Part shown: positions 34,691 to 43,671 of the stretch, one piece after another
Layout of the letters: every line of letters starts with the position of its first letter
Position numbering within the stretch: position 1 is the first letter of the stretch
Source: an uncultured Oscillospiraceae bacterium
Lineage (GTDB): Bacteria; Bacillota; Clostridia; Oscillospirales; Oscillospiraceae
Assembly (NCBI GenBank): GCA_934613505.1
Contig: CAKTTB010000002.1
Span: 1-64,000, forward strand
Reading direction: 5' to 3'
DNA: 64,000 nt
The notes under the pieces: model-generated
Database searches by the model: none
Told to the model about the DNA's origin: nothing
Seen by the model: the letters and a program-made list of their open reading frames with translations, nothing else
Program-made: the position numbers and the translations under genes

Positions 34691-35527
34691 TCACCGCAGT
34701 CCCTGCGCGGTCTCGCGGCGGATGACGCCGTCCTCCATGATGGCGTGCACATGCTCGCCGATCTCGATAGTCGTCTTTCCGACCAGATCCTCCGCGGGCA
34801 CAACACGCAGCACATCCAGCCACACCTCCGTGTGCTTGCGGAACATGTTCTTGAGAATGGCGCGCGAGTTGACCAGAGAGCAGACGACGATCGGCACGTT
34901 GGCCTTCTGCGCGATCTTGAACACGCCGTTGCGGAACGGCAGCAGCGCGTCTTCCGTTCGGTTCGTCTTGCCCTCCGGGAACGCGGCGATGGATGCCTTG
35001 TCGTCCTTGATGAACTGAATGGCCTTCAGGATCGACTTGAGCGATTCGCGGTCATTGTCCCGGTCGACCGACAGACAGAGCACCTTGCGCATGATCTGCG
35101 CGACAATAAAGATGGAGAAATTCTCCTTCTTGGACAGAAACGCCAGCTCTGCCTGCGGCATGACGGCGTAGAACACCAGCGGGTCGAATGCGAACCGGTG
35201 GTTGCTGACGAGCAGGAAGCGCCCCTCCTTCGGCAGCCGGTCAAGCCCTGTTACATTGACATGCACGCCGCCCATGGCCAGCGCCAGCCGGCAGAACTCG
35301 TGCAGCAGGAAGCGGAAATAGCCGCTTGGCTTATCCAGCTGTTTTTTCGGGTCGACAAACAGGCAGGAGACGAGGATCACCAGCAAAAACAGCAGCACCA
35401 GCGCCAGAAAACTCCCGATGAAGAACACCGGTATCTGCCAGATGGCGCTGCACGAAGCAAACTGACAGCTGACATACGTCAGCGAAACGCTGGCGATGAG
35501 ACTGACCGCAAGAAAAACATAGAGCAT
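34691..35527 (-). CDS. plsC: 1-acyl-sn-glycerol-3-phosphate acyltransferase
   Basis: Membrane enzyme that acylates lysophosphatidate to phosphatidate. The 278-aa product has two N-terminal hydrophobic segments (about 1-25 and 30-57), then the acyltransferase motifs NHRFAFD (HX4D, about 108-114) and FPEGKTNR (about 181-188). The gene is single, with no close partner on either side. The assignment to PlsC rather than another HX4D acyltransferase rests on the two motifs and length. Confidence 0.85.
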   Translation of the reverse strand: MLYVFLAVSLIASVSLTYVSCQFASCSAIWQIPVFFIGSFLALVLLFLLVILVSCLFVDPKKQLDKPSGYFRFLLHEFCRLALAMGGVHVNVTGLDRLPKEGRFLLVSNHRFAFDPLVFYAVMPQAELAFLSKKENFSIFIVAQIMRKVLCLSVDRDNDRESLKSILKAIQFIKDDKASIAAFPEGKTNRTEDALLPFRNGVFKIAQKANVPIVVCSLVNSRAILKNMFRKHTEVWLDVLRVVPAEDLVGKTTIEIGEHVHAIMEDGVIRRETAQGLR

Positions 35528-35654
35528 TTCGAATTGACACCTGCCGAAGAAAAAGTCTGTGCGGGAAAGGCTGCGCGGGCAGTCTGCTCGCGCCTCTCAT
35601 TATAGTCGTGCGCGGCGCGGAAATCACGCGGAACGCGGAGATTTAACAAAAAGT

Positions 35655-36821
35655 TTACGCTTTCTGCGCGGCGCGCTGGCGGCTGATCTCGGCCCAAGAG
35701 GGGATCTTCGCGATCCGCTCCGACAGCTCCTGCATGCAGGCGGGAATATCGATCTTCTGCGGACAGATCGCCGCGCAGGCGCCGCACGCAAGACAGGACT
35801 GCGGCTGCTGCTCTGCGGGCAACGCTTCGACTGCCATGATCGCATTCGTGGTCGGAGCAATGCGGATCTCATTGAGTACGCGCAGCATCTCGGGGATATT
35901 GATGCTCTGCGGACAGCCGTCGCAGCAGTAGCGGCAGGCCGTGCAGGGGACTGCGTCCTTGAACGATTCGGCGATCTGCATTAGAAGCCCATTTTCCTCC
36001 TGCGTCAGCGGTGCGGGCGCGGCGAACGTGCGGAGGTTATCCCGCATCTGATCGAGATTGGACATGCCGCTGAGGATCATCGTGACGCCGGGGATATCCT
36101 GCACCCAGCGCAGCGCCCACGAAGCGTCGCTCGCCTCCGGGCGGAGCGCGCGCAGCCGCTGCTCAAAGCTTTCCGGAAGCGCGGCCAGCTTGCCGCCGCG
36201 GACCGGCTCCATGACCCAGATGGGGATGTTGTACCGGTTCAGCAGCTCGCATTTTTCCTTTGCCCGCTGCAGCGTCCAGTCGAGATAGTTCAGCTGGATC
36301 TGACAGAACTCCATCTCGCTGCCGTGCTTTTCCAGAAACTGCTCCAGTGCGGGCAGACCCGCATGCGTGGAGAAGCCCAGATGGCGGATGCGGCCGTTTT
36401 TCTTCTGCTCGAGAAGGTAGGGCAGGATGTTCCACCGCGGATCCTCATAGGTGGCGATGGAGTTCTCATAGACGTTATGCAGCAGATAGAAATCGAAATA
36501 TTCCACGCCGCACTTTTCCAGCTGCCGCTCAAAGACGGCCTTGACGTCATAGGTGTCCGCGATCTGGTGGCCGGGGAACTTGTCAGCCAGATAGAAGCTT
36601 TCGCGCGGGTAGTTTTTCAGAATGCTGCCGATGGCGGTCTCGGAATGTCCGCTGTGATACGGCCACGCGGTATCGAAGTAGTTGACGCCCTGACGAATGG
36701 CCTCGTCGGTCATGGCGGCGGCCTGCTCCACGTCGATCGTCTTGTCCTCCCGCAGTGGCAGGCGCATGGTGCCGAACCCGAGCTGCGAAAGCTTCAGTCC
36801 CTGAAAATCCTTGTAGATCAT
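35655..36821 (-). CDS. Aldo/keto reductase with C-terminal 4Fe-4S domain
   Basis: A 388-aa cytosolic oxidoreductase. The aldo/keto reductase barrel covers about 1-290 (GFGTMRLP, GVNYFDTAWPYHSG, FDFYLLHN, STHAG). A ferredoxin-like tail carries two clusters, CTACRYCCDGCPQSI and CLACGACAAICPQKI. This hybrid family is common in strict anaerobes; physiological substrates are mostly unknown. Start 36821 has AAGGAA upstream. It stands alone between plsC and mntP on the same strand. Confidence 0.85.
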   Translation of the reverse strand: MIYKDFQGLKLSQLGFGTMRLPLREDKTIDVEQAAAMTDEAIRQGVNYFDTAWPYHSGHSETAIGSILKNYPRESFYLADKFPGHQIADTYDVKAVFERQLEKCGVEYFDFYLLHNVYENSIATYEDPRWNILPYLLEQKKNGRIRHLGFSTHAGLPALEQFLEKHGSEMEFCQIQLNYLDWTLQRAKEKCELLNRYNIPIWVMEPVRGGKLAALPESFEQRLRALRPEASDASWALRWVQDIPGVTMILSGMSNLDQMRDNLRTFAAPAPLTQEENGLLMQIAESFKDAVPCTACRYCCDGCPQSINIPEMLRVLNEIRIAPTTNAIMAVEALPAEQQPQSCLACGACAAICPQKIDIPACMQELSERIAKIPSWAEISRQRAAQKA

Positions 36822-36893
36822 GAGAGGCGATTCCTTTCTCTATTTATAACATATTAAGCATAGCACACTGCGCCGGAAAAAGCCAGCACAGAA

Positions 36894-36927
36894 AAATCCT
36901 CCGGCACGCGCTTTTGCCGGAGGATTT
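36894..36927 (-). terminator. mntP terminator
   Basis: A 13-bp stem AAATCCTCCGGCA / TGCCGGAGGATTT with an 8-nt loop and a T-run on the minus side. Confidence 0.85.
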
Positions 36928-36930
36928 ACT

Positions 36931-37500
36931 TTAGAAATTGATGACGCCCAGATGCTCGAGCAGGATCTTGAGACCGATCAAAATCAGGATGATGCCGCCC
37001 GTCAGCTCGGCCTTGGCCTTGTAGCGCGTGCCGAAGAGATTGCCGACCTTGAGACCGACTGCGGAGAACACGAACGTCGTGATGCCGATGAGCGTGACGG
37101 CCAGTGGGACGTTGACGTCGGGCAGCAGGGCAAACGTGATGCCGACGGCCAGCGCGTCGATGCTCGTGGCCAGCGCCAGAACGAACATGGTCTTGACGCT
37201 GAACGAAGCGCTGCCGTCGGCCTCCTCCTTGGACAGGCTCTCCTTGATCATGCCTGCGCCGATGGCGGCCAGCAGGACGAAGGCGACCCAGTGGTCAAAG
37301 GCTGTGATGTACTGCTCGAACGTCGAGCCGAGGAAATATCCGATGGTCGGCATGAGCGCCTGAAAGCCGCCGAACCACGCGCCGATGATCAGATAGTGCT
37401 TGAGCTGAAGCTTCTGCACGGAAAGTCCCTTACAGATCGACACGGCAAACGCGTCCATGGAAAGTCCGATCCCCAGAAGCAGGATCTCCAGAATACGCAT
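36931..37500 (-). CDS. mntP: Manganese efflux pump MntP
   Basis: Small inner-membrane Mn(II) exporter, 189 aa with six predicted helices in two repeats. The paired motifs [10 protein letters not shown] (about 13-22) and [10 protein letters not shown] (about 111-120) carry the conserved Asp residues of the family. The gene has its own promoter and terminator. The leader between promoter and start is only about 30 nt, so the yybP-ykoY Mn riboswitch that often precedes mntP is absent here. Confidence 0.9.
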   Translation of the reverse strand: MRILEILLLGIGLSMDAFAVSICKGLSVQKLQLKHYLIIGAWFGGFQALMPTIGYFLGSTFEQYITAFDHWVAFVLLAAIGAGMIKESLSKEEADGSASFSVKTMFVLALATSIDALAVGITFALLPDVNVPLAVTLIGITTFVFSAVGLKVGNLFGTRYKAKAELTGGIILILIGLKILLEHLGVINF

Positions 37501-37533
37501 ATTCTTACACAGCCTTTACAGAAAAGTTTTATT

Positions 37534-37562
37534 ATTATCGCACGGGAACAGTCAACAGTCAA
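37534..37562 (-). promoter_or_regulatory. mntP promoter
   Basis: TTGACT, 17 bp, GATAAT on the minus strand. TTGACTG is repeated just downstream of the -35. Confidence 0.55.
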
Positions 37563-37563
37563 G

Positions 37564-37592
37564 AAAAAAGCGCGGAAAACCGCGCTTTTTTC
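37564..37592 (-). terminator. Terminator of the PAP2-type gene
   Basis: AAAAAAGCGCGG, AAAA-type loop, CCGCGCTTTTTT. It lies between the PAP2-type gene stop and the mntP promoter and could act both ways. Confidence 0.88.
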
Positions 37593-37593
37593 T

Positions 37594-38265
37594 TTATGCG
37601 TTGGCCCCCTGCGTCCGCTTTTGCCGGAATGCCCTGTGGTATACAAGGAAATACAGCGCGGCGCTGACCGGGATGGCAACGAAGACGTCGAGGATGGAGT
37701 GCTGTTTGACGAACACCGTCGACAGGCTGATTACAATGCCGAGCGGCAGCATGACCCACTGCAGGTGCCGCCTGCAAAGCGGCGCAGAATCAAAGCAGGC
37801 CAGCGTCAGCGCGGCGCAGCCGATGACGTGCATGCTGGGCAGCACGTTCGTGTTGGTGTCGGCGGCATAGATGCGCTTTAACAGCCAGATAAAGAAGTCG
37901 TTCTGCGCGAACTGCGTCGGCCGCAGATCCTGCCCGTTCGGGAAGAGCAGACAGAAGATGATCGACCCGCCGAAGCCGAGCCCAATGTAGATCATGAACC
38001 GCTTGAACGCCGGAACGTCGTACCACATGAGATACAGCGTCATAAGAAACAGCAGCGGGTGCCACATGCAGTAGGGGATGATAAAATAACGGCAGAACGG
38101 GATCTTGTCGTCGAGCGGCAGGTACGAGACCCAGTAGTTGTCGGTCACGACATGCTCGGCGATATAAAACAGGACAAAATAGACGAGCCAGATGAGAAGA
38201 TACCAGTGGTGGCGGCAGTTCTCAACCGTTCCGATCTTCAGCGTCCTGTGCGGGTGGTTGTTCAT
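37594..38265 (-). CDS. PAP2-superfamily membrane phosphatase-like protein
   Basis: A 223-aa integral membrane protein with about six helices. NVLPSMHVIG (about 140-149) matches the PSxH part of the PAP2 signature, and STVFVKQHSILDV (about 181-193) matches the SxxxxxHxxxD part. The first K..RP motif is degenerate (LRPTQF), so activity on lipid phosphates is probable but not certain. Its start overlaps the upstream membrane-protein gene by 44 bp, so the two are co-transcribed and coupled. Confidence 0.72.
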   Translation of the reverse strand: MNNHPHRTLKIGTVENCRHHWYLLIWLVYFVLFYIAEHVVTDNYWVSYLPLDDKIPFCRYFIIPYCMWHPLLFLMTLYLMWYDVPAFKRFMIYIGLGFGGSIIFCLLFPNGQDLRPTQFAQNDFFIWLLKRIYAADTNTNVLPSMHVIGCAALTLACFDSAPLCRRHLQWVMLPLGIVISLSTVFVKQHSILDVFVAIPVSAALYFLVYHRAFRQKRTQGANA

Positions 38266-39076
38266 GATCTGATTCCCTGCTTTCTGTGGTGATCGTAGGA
38301 ATGAAGGCTTTCGCGATGCGGCCTTTGCCGCGGTGCTTGATATAGAAGAAGCCGAACACGCTGAACGTCAGCGCACCGATGAAGTTGACGAACAGATCCT
38401 CCATCGTGTCATACAGGCCGATATCCAGATATCCGTTAAAGCCCAGATCCTGCCCGTTGACGGCGACCGATGTAATATTGTCGATGGTGATGGGGATATT
38501 CTTGTTCGTGGGGTCGAGCATGACGGACGAGATCGTGTGTACGATCGTGTCCTTCTGCATGTCCATGTGGAACAGCCGGTCCATGCCGAACTCAAAAAAC
38601 TCCCACAGAACGCCGATGGTCATCGAGAAGCAGAACGCGGCGAGCGCCACATAAATAGGGGAAAGCTCAAACTTGATCTTGTCGTTGCGGTTCAGGATAT
38701 CGATGAGCGCGAAGCCGAAGGCGGCGCAGAGAAATCCGGTTGTCGTGTGCAGAATGGAATCCCAGTTGGGGACGTTGATGAAGAAGCACGCCAGCTCGCC
38801 GAGGATCTCCGCCGCGAAGATGAACACCAGAATGATGATCTCCAGCGTGCTGGGCAGCTCGATGCCGAAGTTTTTCTGCACAAACATCGGCAGCAGAAAC
38901 AAAAACAGCACCAGCAGGCAGATGAACGCGCTCTCATATTCGCCGCGCATCGCGGACGAGACGAGCGTGATGAGGACGATCAGACGCAGAATAAAATAGA
39001 CTGCAGCCACGGCCGGCTTGCGCTTGATCTCCGCGAGCAGCCGCAGACGCTTTTGATGGCGGCGAGGTTCCTTCAT
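38222..39076 (-). CDS. Conserved membrane protein, YjdF/DUF2238-like
   Basis: A 284-aa protein with about six to seven hydrophobic segments. The stretch EIIILVFIFAAEILGE...WDSILHTTTGFLCAAFGFALIDILNRN is the most family-like part and recalls YjdF/DUF2238 membrane proteins, with a later GVLWEFFEFGMDRL. Function is unknown. The short hydrophilic tail is encoded in the 44-bp overlap with the PAP2-type gene. The family match is from memory. Confidence 0.65.
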   Translation of the reverse strand: MKEPRRHQKRLRLLAEIKRKPAVAAVYFILRLIVLITLVSSAMRGEYESAFICLLVLFLFLLPMFVQKNFGIELPSTLEIIILVFIFAAEILGELACFFINVPNWDSILHTTTGFLCAAFGFALIDILNRNDKIKFELSPIYVALAAFCFSMTIGVLWEFFEFGMDRLFHMDMQKDTIVHTISSVMLDPTNKNIPITIDNITSVAVNGQDLGFNGYLDIGLYDTMEDLFVNFIGALTFSVFGFFYIKHRGKGRIAKAFIPTITTESRESDHEQPPAQDAEDRNG

Positions 39077-39192
39077 ATCTTTTCTCCAAACTCTATAATA
39101 CTCAAAATACTACCCCAAGAGCGGCGAAAAAACAAGAATCAGAATGTTAAAGAATTATGAATTTGGGCAGAACCGGAAAACTGACGGGGCGC

Positions 39193-39915
39193 TCAGTCGG
39201 CCTTCCGCCGGAAAAACAGCTTTTCCACGTGCTTGTACAGGAAAAATGTCAGGATCGACACCAGCACGCCCTTGAGAAGGTTGAACGGTACGACGGCGAA
39301 CAGCACCAGCGTGGAGAGACTCGTAATTGAGCCGTTGATCTGCGTGCCCATGGCAATGATGGCGTCCAGCGGCATGCCGTACATGACGGCAAAGCGGGGG
39401 ATGAGGAACCACGCGTTGAACAGACTGCCGAAGACGGTCATGACGCCCGTGCCCAGAGCCAGCGAAAGAATCGCGCCCTTTTTGCTCAGCAGCTTCTGAT
39501 ACAGGATCGACGCGGGCAGCACGAACGAGCAGCCGACAAGGAAGTTCGCAAGGTCGCCCACGAACGCCGTCGACGTGCCCTTGAGCAGCAGATGGATGAG
39601 GACCTTCAGAAACTCGCACGTCACGCCGGCCACAGGCCCCAGCGAAAACGCGCAGATGAGGACCGGCAGCTCACTGAAATCAAGCTTGTAAAACGGCGGC
39701 GCGAAAAACAGCGGCAGCTCGATGAGCATCAGCACGCCCGAGATCGCGGCCATCATGCCGACCGTCGTGATGGTGTGCGCGGTGTTCAGCCGGTGGCGCC
39801 TTTTCATCACGAGCTTCTCACTGCCCCAGGCCAGCAGCACAGTTGTCGCCGTGACGCCCAGGCAGAGCAGCACGAACTGCATGTTTTCAGAGATCGAGGA
39901 CCAAAGTGCGTTCAT
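39193..39915 (-). CDS. ribU: Riboflavin ECF transporter, S component
   Basis: Substrate-binding membrane subunit of an energy-coupling-factor importer for riboflavin. The 240-aa product has about six helices; FYKLDFSELPVLICAFSLGPVAG is the RibU signature region. Start 39915 (MNALWSS) is required because longer frames run through the leader terminator; AAAGGA lies ten bases upstream. The FMN riboswitch and terminator directly upstream confirm the ligand. The ECF ATPase and T subunit are encoded elsewhere. Confidence 0.93.
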   Translation of the reverse strand: MNALWSSISENMQFVLLCLGVTATTVLLAWGSEKLVMKRRHRLNTAHTITTVGMMAAISGVLMLIELPLFFAPPFYKLDFSELPVLICAFSLGPVAGVTCEFLKVLIHLLLKGTSTAFVGDLANFLVGCSFVLPASILYQKLLSKKGAILSLALGTGVMTVFGSLFNAWFLIPRFAVMYGMPLDAIIAMGTQINGSITSLSTLVLFAVVPFNLLKGVLVSILTFFLYKHVEKLFFRRKAD

Positions 39916-39949
39916 AAAGACCATTCCTTTGCAAAAAAGCATCAAAAAA

Positions 39950-39971
39950 ACACCTGAAGGAGCTTCAGGTG
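39950..39971 (-). terminator. Riboswitch expression-platform terminator
   Basis: CACCTGAAG / CTTCAGGTG hairpin followed by T7 on the minus strand, between the FMN aptamer and ribU. Confidence 0.85.
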
Positions 39972-40038
39972 CCGATGAACGGGAAAAGTGGCCGGAAATC
40001 TTTAATGATATCACTGAAATTCCATGCCGTTTCTTATA

Positions 40039-40160
40039 AGATCTTCTTCCATCCAGACTGTACTGTCGGTACCGGAATCACACCGGTTCAGCTTGCGCTC
40101 GCGGACTTTGAAAACTCATCACCGCCGGTCGGGAATCGCACCCTGCCCTGAAGACTCTGT
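40039..40160 (-). promoter_or_regulatory. FMN riboswitch (RFN element)
   Basis: The minus strand reads TCTTCAGGGCAGGGTG...GATTCCCGACCGGCGGTGAT...AACCGGTGTGATTCCGGTACCGACAGT...AGTCTGGATGG, which is the complete RFN consensus. With FMN bound, transcription should stop at the terminator at 39950-39971. Confidence 0.95.
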
Positions 40161-40177
40161 GTTTGATTGTGATTTCA

Positions 40178-40206
40178 TGATAGCACGCCGCACACGGCTT
40201 GTAAAG
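40178..40206 (-). promoter_or_regulatory. ribU promoter
   Basis: TTTACA, 17 bp, TATCAT on the minus strand, just upstream of the FMN riboswitch. Confidence 0.65.
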
Positions 40207-40283
40207 AAAAAGTTTTTCTGGTATACTTCTGTCTATCAAAAAGGCTTGATTTTTGCAAAACAGCGCGAGACATGCACAATCTG

Positions 40284-40508
40284 TGTAGGGGACGATGCCC
40301 ATCTTCGGCGCTAAGAGCCGCGCTGCGCGCGGTTGCGCCTCGAAACTAGCCTGCGGGCGTCGCATCGTCCCGGCAGAACAGGCCGTTTTTATGAAAGATT
40401 ACAGAAAATTCGAAACCTTTCTCGGGCCGATGTGTACCGGCAAGCGGCAGACCCACATCCGTAACGCGCCTTCGTCGCGAACGGCTGTGACCGGCATCGT
40501 CCCCTACA
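40284..40508. mobile_element. 225-bp MITE-like element
   Basis: Bounded by a perfect 16-bp terminal inverted repeat, TGTAGGGGACGATGCC at 40284-40299 and its complement at 40493-40508. It has an internal second inverted copy of GACGATGC at about 40362. A 79-codon frame inside is not protein-like. No clear target duplication is seen. Confidence 0.75.
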
Positions 40509-40594
40509 ACCAAACAGGAAGGGTTTCAGCATAAACGAGCATTGATGTTTTCGGCAGTCTTGTACTTGAATGTTATCGTAAGGAGGCGGCGGGG

Positions 40595-41086
40595 GTGATC
40601 TGCGCTTTTACCGGCCATCGGCCGGAGCGGCTGCCGTGGCGGCAGGATGAGGGCGACGCGCGCTGTCAGGCGCTCAAGACGATCCTGAGCCAGACGGTGC
40701 AGGCGGTCTATGACCGCGGCTTCCGGACGTTTCTGTGCGGCATGGCGCGCGGGTGCGACCAGTATTTTGCCGAGGCGGTGCTTGCGCTTCGCAGCGCTGG
40801 AAAGCTGCCGGAGGCAAAGCTCTGCGCCATGGTGCCGTGCCCGTCGCAGCCGGACGGCTGGCGCGCGCAGGAACAGGCGCGCTACCGCCGCCTGCTTGCC
40901 GACTGCGACAGCGTCGAGGTGCTGGAGCCGGTCTATTCTCCCGGCTGCATGCTCCGCCGCAACCGCGAGATGATCCTGCGCGCGCAGCTGCTCATCTCCG
41001 TCTATGACGGCTCCGAGGGCGGCACGGCCGCCACGGTGCGCTTTGCCCGGCAGCAGGGCGTGGAGATCCTGCCGCTGTGGCTGTGA
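40595..41086 (+). CDS. SLOG-domain protein (DUF1273 / YpsA-like)
   Basis: A 163-aa protein starting with GTG 40595 after AAGGAGG. It opens AFTGHRPERLPW, followed by FLCGMARGCDQYFAEAVL and SVYDGSEGGTAATVRFA, the nucleotide-binding SLOG/Rossmann pattern of the YspA/YpsA group. These proteins are thought to bind nucleotide-derived ligands; no enzyme activity is certain. It is convergent with the next gene, with stops abutting at 41086/41087. Confidence 0.8.
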   Translation: MICAFTGHRPERLPWRQDEGDARCQALKTILSQTVQAVYDRGFRTFLCGMARGCDQYFAEAVLALRSAGKLPEAKLCAMVPCPSQPDGWRAQEQARYRRLLADCDSVEVLEPVYSPGCMLRRNREMILRAQLLISVYDGSEGGTAATVRFARQQGVEILPLWL

Positions 41087-41554
41087 TCACGACGGCATGT
41101 TCAGCCCGTGCATGACGCCGTCCTTCGCACTCGAAGCGACGTCCGCGCCGACGATCTCGCCGTCCTTTACCAGAAGCGTCGCGTAATAGCTGCCCTCGGC
41201 GGGGTAGTTCGTGATCCGGTAGACATAGCGGGTCAGCTCCTTGCCGCTGAACTGCAGCAGATCGTAGCCCTGCGAGATCTGCAGCTCATTATAGCGCAGG
41301 AAGACCTCGCCCGGCTCCGTCGGGACGCGCACCTGCTGGGTCTGGACCGGCTCCGGCTCCACCTGCCAGCCGAACCCGGCGAGAAACGCGATGCGCGATT
41401 CATTCGTTTTGCCCTGCGCGTCCGCCTGTTCCGGGCTGTTTGCACCGGATTTTGCCCCGTGCAGGCACAGCGTCAGGACCAGCACGGCGGCAAGTACGAC
41501 GAGCGCAATGACAAGAACCTTTCGTTTGGGGACCTTCGCAGTCATGATGACCAT
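41087..41554 (-). CDS. Membrane-anchored DUF4830-type protein
   Basis: 155 aa with one N-terminal membrane segment (about 12-31) and an extracytoplasmic domain. The pattern RIAFLAGFGWQVEPEPVQTQQVRVP...YNELQISQGYDL..SGKELTRYVYRITNYP matches DUF4830 as remembered. The function is unknown. Start 41554 has GGAGG nine bases upstream. There is no space for a terminator at the convergent 3' ends. Confidence 0.72.
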   Translation of the reverse strand: MVIMTAKVPKRKVLVIALVVLAAVLVLTLCLHGAKSGANSPEQADAQGKTNESRIAFLAGFGWQVEPEPVQTQQVRVPTEPGEVFLRYNELQISQGYDLLQFSGKELTRYVYRITNYPAEGSYYATLLVKDGEIVGADVASSAKDGVMHGLNMPS

Positions 41555-41633
41555 GGCAGGATTCCTCCGATCTAAGATTTAAGATGGTACAACCTATGCG
41601 CCTAAAACGGGTTTATGACAAGGAGACAGACAC

Positions 41634-42341
41634 ATGCAGAGACTGGACAGGATCCTGAGCGAGGCCGGCGTGGCCAGCCGGAAGGAGCTGCGCGCCATCA
41701 TCCGCGCGGGCCGTGTGACAGTGGACGGCGCACTCGTGACGGATGAGGCGCGCAAATTTGATGAGACGGCCGCCTGCATCACCGTGGACGGCGCGCCCGT
41801 CCGGCTGCGCGCGCCCGTCCTTCTGATGCTCCACAAGCCGGCGGGCTATCTGACCGCGGCGGACGATCCGCGGGCGAGGACCGTGATGGAGCTGATCCCG
41901 GAGGTCTACCGCAAATTCGGCGTCATGCCCGTCGGGCGGCTCGACAAGGACACCGAGGGGCTGCTCCTTCTGACAAATGACGGCGATCTGGCCCACCGCA
42001 TCATCAGCCCGCGCCATGGCGTCTGGAAGCGCTATTATGCCGAACACGAGGGGCAGGCGGCGGACGCGGACGTGCAGGCGTTCGCAGACGGCCTGACGCT
42101 CGCGGACGGCCTGCATTGCCTGCCGGCACGGCTCACGCCGCTCGGCCCCGGCCGGTCGGTCGTCGAGGTGCAGGAGGGGAAATACCACCAGGTGCGCCGC
42201 ATGCTCGCCAGCCGCGGCATGCCGGTCACATATCTGCGGCGCGAGGCAGAGGGCGGTCTGGACCTCGGCGAGCTGCCGCTCGGGCAGACAAAAGAACTGG
42301 ATATTGTGGAGGCGGAACGGCTTCTTCTGAGTATCTTGTGA
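41634..42341 (+). CDS. rsuA: 16S rRNA pseudouridine(516) synthase family protein
   Basis: A 235-aa RNA-modifying enzyme. The N-terminal S4 RNA-binding domain (about 1-45, RLDRILSEAGVASRKELRAII) is followed by the synthase domain with VGRLDKDTEGLLLLTNDGDLAHRI, where the Asp is catalytic. RsuA and RluB/E/F share these motifs; the length favours the RsuA type. Start ATG 41634 follows AAGGAGACAG. Confidence 0.87.
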   Translation: MQRLDRILSEAGVASRKELRAIIRAGRVTVDGALVTDEARKFDETAACITVDGAPVRLRAPVLLMLHKPAGYLTAADDPRARTVMELIPEVYRKFGVMPVGRLDKDTEGLLLLTNDGDLAHRIISPRHGVWKRYYAEHEGQAADADVQAFADGLTLADGLHCLPARLTPLGPGRSVVEVQEGKYHQVRRMLASRGMPVTYLRREAEGGLDLGELPLGQTKELDIVEAERLLLSIL

Positions 42342-42467
42342 TTTTGACGGAAGAAAAAACTTGCATAATTTGAGAGCAAACGCTCCCTGATTTGGAGCTA
42401 ATGACGAAAAACTATGAAAATGCCACAAAAAAAGATGGTTGTTTTCAAATAAAATGTCAAAAAGACC

Positions 42468-42496
42468 TTGCGCTCTTGCTGAAAACGTAGTATTAT
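42468..42496 (+). promoter_or_regulatory. Promoter of the PucR-type gene and ftsEX cluster
   Basis: TTGCGC, 17 bp, TATTAT, about 45 bp upstream of the ATG at 42542. The preceding 120 bp are AT-rich and hold nothing else recognisable. Confidence 0.55.
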
Positions 42497-42541
42497 GTCA
42501 ATGGTTGTTTGTGTAAAAAGCAAGTTTAGGGAGGGCGTACT

Positions 42542-43636
42542 ATGTCCAGTCGCGTTTTTCAGAGTGTGATCGTTCAGATGAAGGAGGCCACCGATCGCGT
42601 CATCGGCGTGATCGACGCTGACAGCAATGTCATTTCCTGCAGCGATACCTCACTCATCGGTGAAAAATGGCCGGAGGCCGTCATCAAGCTCAACAGCGCC
42701 CCGGATTCCATCGTCGTTGTCGACAGGAAAACCTTCAAGCCCCTTGTCTCCTGGAGCGCTTATTTTGACTATGCCGTCTTTGCCGAGGGCGACGACGAGA
42801 CCGCCAGAAGCCTCTGCGTGATGGCCTATGTCGCGCTCAACGGCGCGAAGACCTATTACGAGGAGAAGCACGACAAGGGGACCTTTGTCAAGAATATCAT
42901 CACCGACAATATCCTGCCGGGCGATATCTATATCCGCGCGAAGGAGCTGCATTTTGTCACTGACGCGCCGCGCGCCGTCTTCCTCATCCGTCAGGTCGGC
43001 CGGGCCGACGTGGCTTCGGTCGACGTGCTGTCCGGCATGTTCCCCGACAAGCAGCAGGACTTTGTCCTGTCCATCAACGAGACGGATATCGCCGTCGTCA
43101 AGCAGCTTGCCCCCGGCACGGAAAAGGCGGACCTTCTTCAGATGGCGCAGAACATCGAGCAGACGCTCCGCAGCGAGCTGTTTGTGAAGACCGTCATCGG
43201 CATCTCCACCGTTGCGGGTCATCTGCGCGAGCTGGCCGACGCCTATAAGGAGGCGCAGGTCGCCATCGAGGTCGGCAAGGTATTCGAGACGGAGAAGACC
43301 ATCATCAACTACGAAAATCTCGGCATCGGCCGCCTGATCTACCAGCTGCCGACGACGCTGTGCGAGATCTTCCTGTCTGAGGTCTTCAAAAAGAACTCCA
43401 TTGACACCCTCGATCAGGAGACGCTGTTTACGATCAACAAATTCTTTGAAAACAATCTGAACGTGTCCGAGACCTCCCGCAAGCTGTTTGTCCACAGAAA
43501 CACGCTGGTCTACCGGCTCGAGAAGATCAAGAAGCTTACCGGTCTCGACCTGCGCGAATTTGACGACGCGATCATCTTCAAGGTCGCGCTGATGGTCAAG
43601 AAATACCTTGTTTCGCGCGAGAACCGGATCATCTGA
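42542..43636 (+). CDS. PucR/CdaR-type transcriptional regulator
   Basis: 364 aa. The C-terminal ~60 residues (NLNVSETSRKLFVHRNTLVYRLEKIKKLTGLDLREFDDAI) are the PucR-family helix-turn-helix. The middle holds a GGDEF-like PucR core, and the N-terminal ~130 residues resemble a sugar-diacid-recognition sensor. It lies 35 bp before ftsE on the same strand. Whether it regulates ftsEX or a distant target is not visible. Confidence 0.82.
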   Translation: MSSRVFQSVIVQMKEATDRVIGVIDADSNVISCSDTSLIGEKWPEAVIKLNSAPDSIVVVDRKTFKPLVSWSAYFDYAVFAEGDDETARSLCVMAYVALNGAKTYYEEKHDKGTFVKNIITDNILPGDIYIRAKELHFVTDAPRAVFLIRQVGRADVASVDVLSGMFPDKQQDFVLSINETDIAVVKQLAPGTEKADLLQMAQNIEQTLRSELFVKTVIGISTVAGHLRELADAYKEAQVAIEVGKVFETEKTIINYENLGIGRLIYQLPTTLCEIFLSEVFKKNSIDTLDQETLFTINKFFENNLNVSETSRKLFVHRNTLVYRLEKIKKLTGLDLREFDDAIIFKVALMVKKYLVSRENRII

Positions 43637-43671
43637 TCCTCTGCGCCAAGTCTTGAAAATCGGAGTGTAAC

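Noticed and set aside
37500..37560. A yybP-ykoY manganese riboswitch before mntP
   Set aside because: The leader is only about 30 nt and has neither of the conserved riboswitch loops.
40295..40534. A 79-codon protein upstream of the SLOG gene
   Set aside because: It lies almost wholly inside the 225-bp inverted-repeat element, has no ribosome site and no protein-like composition.
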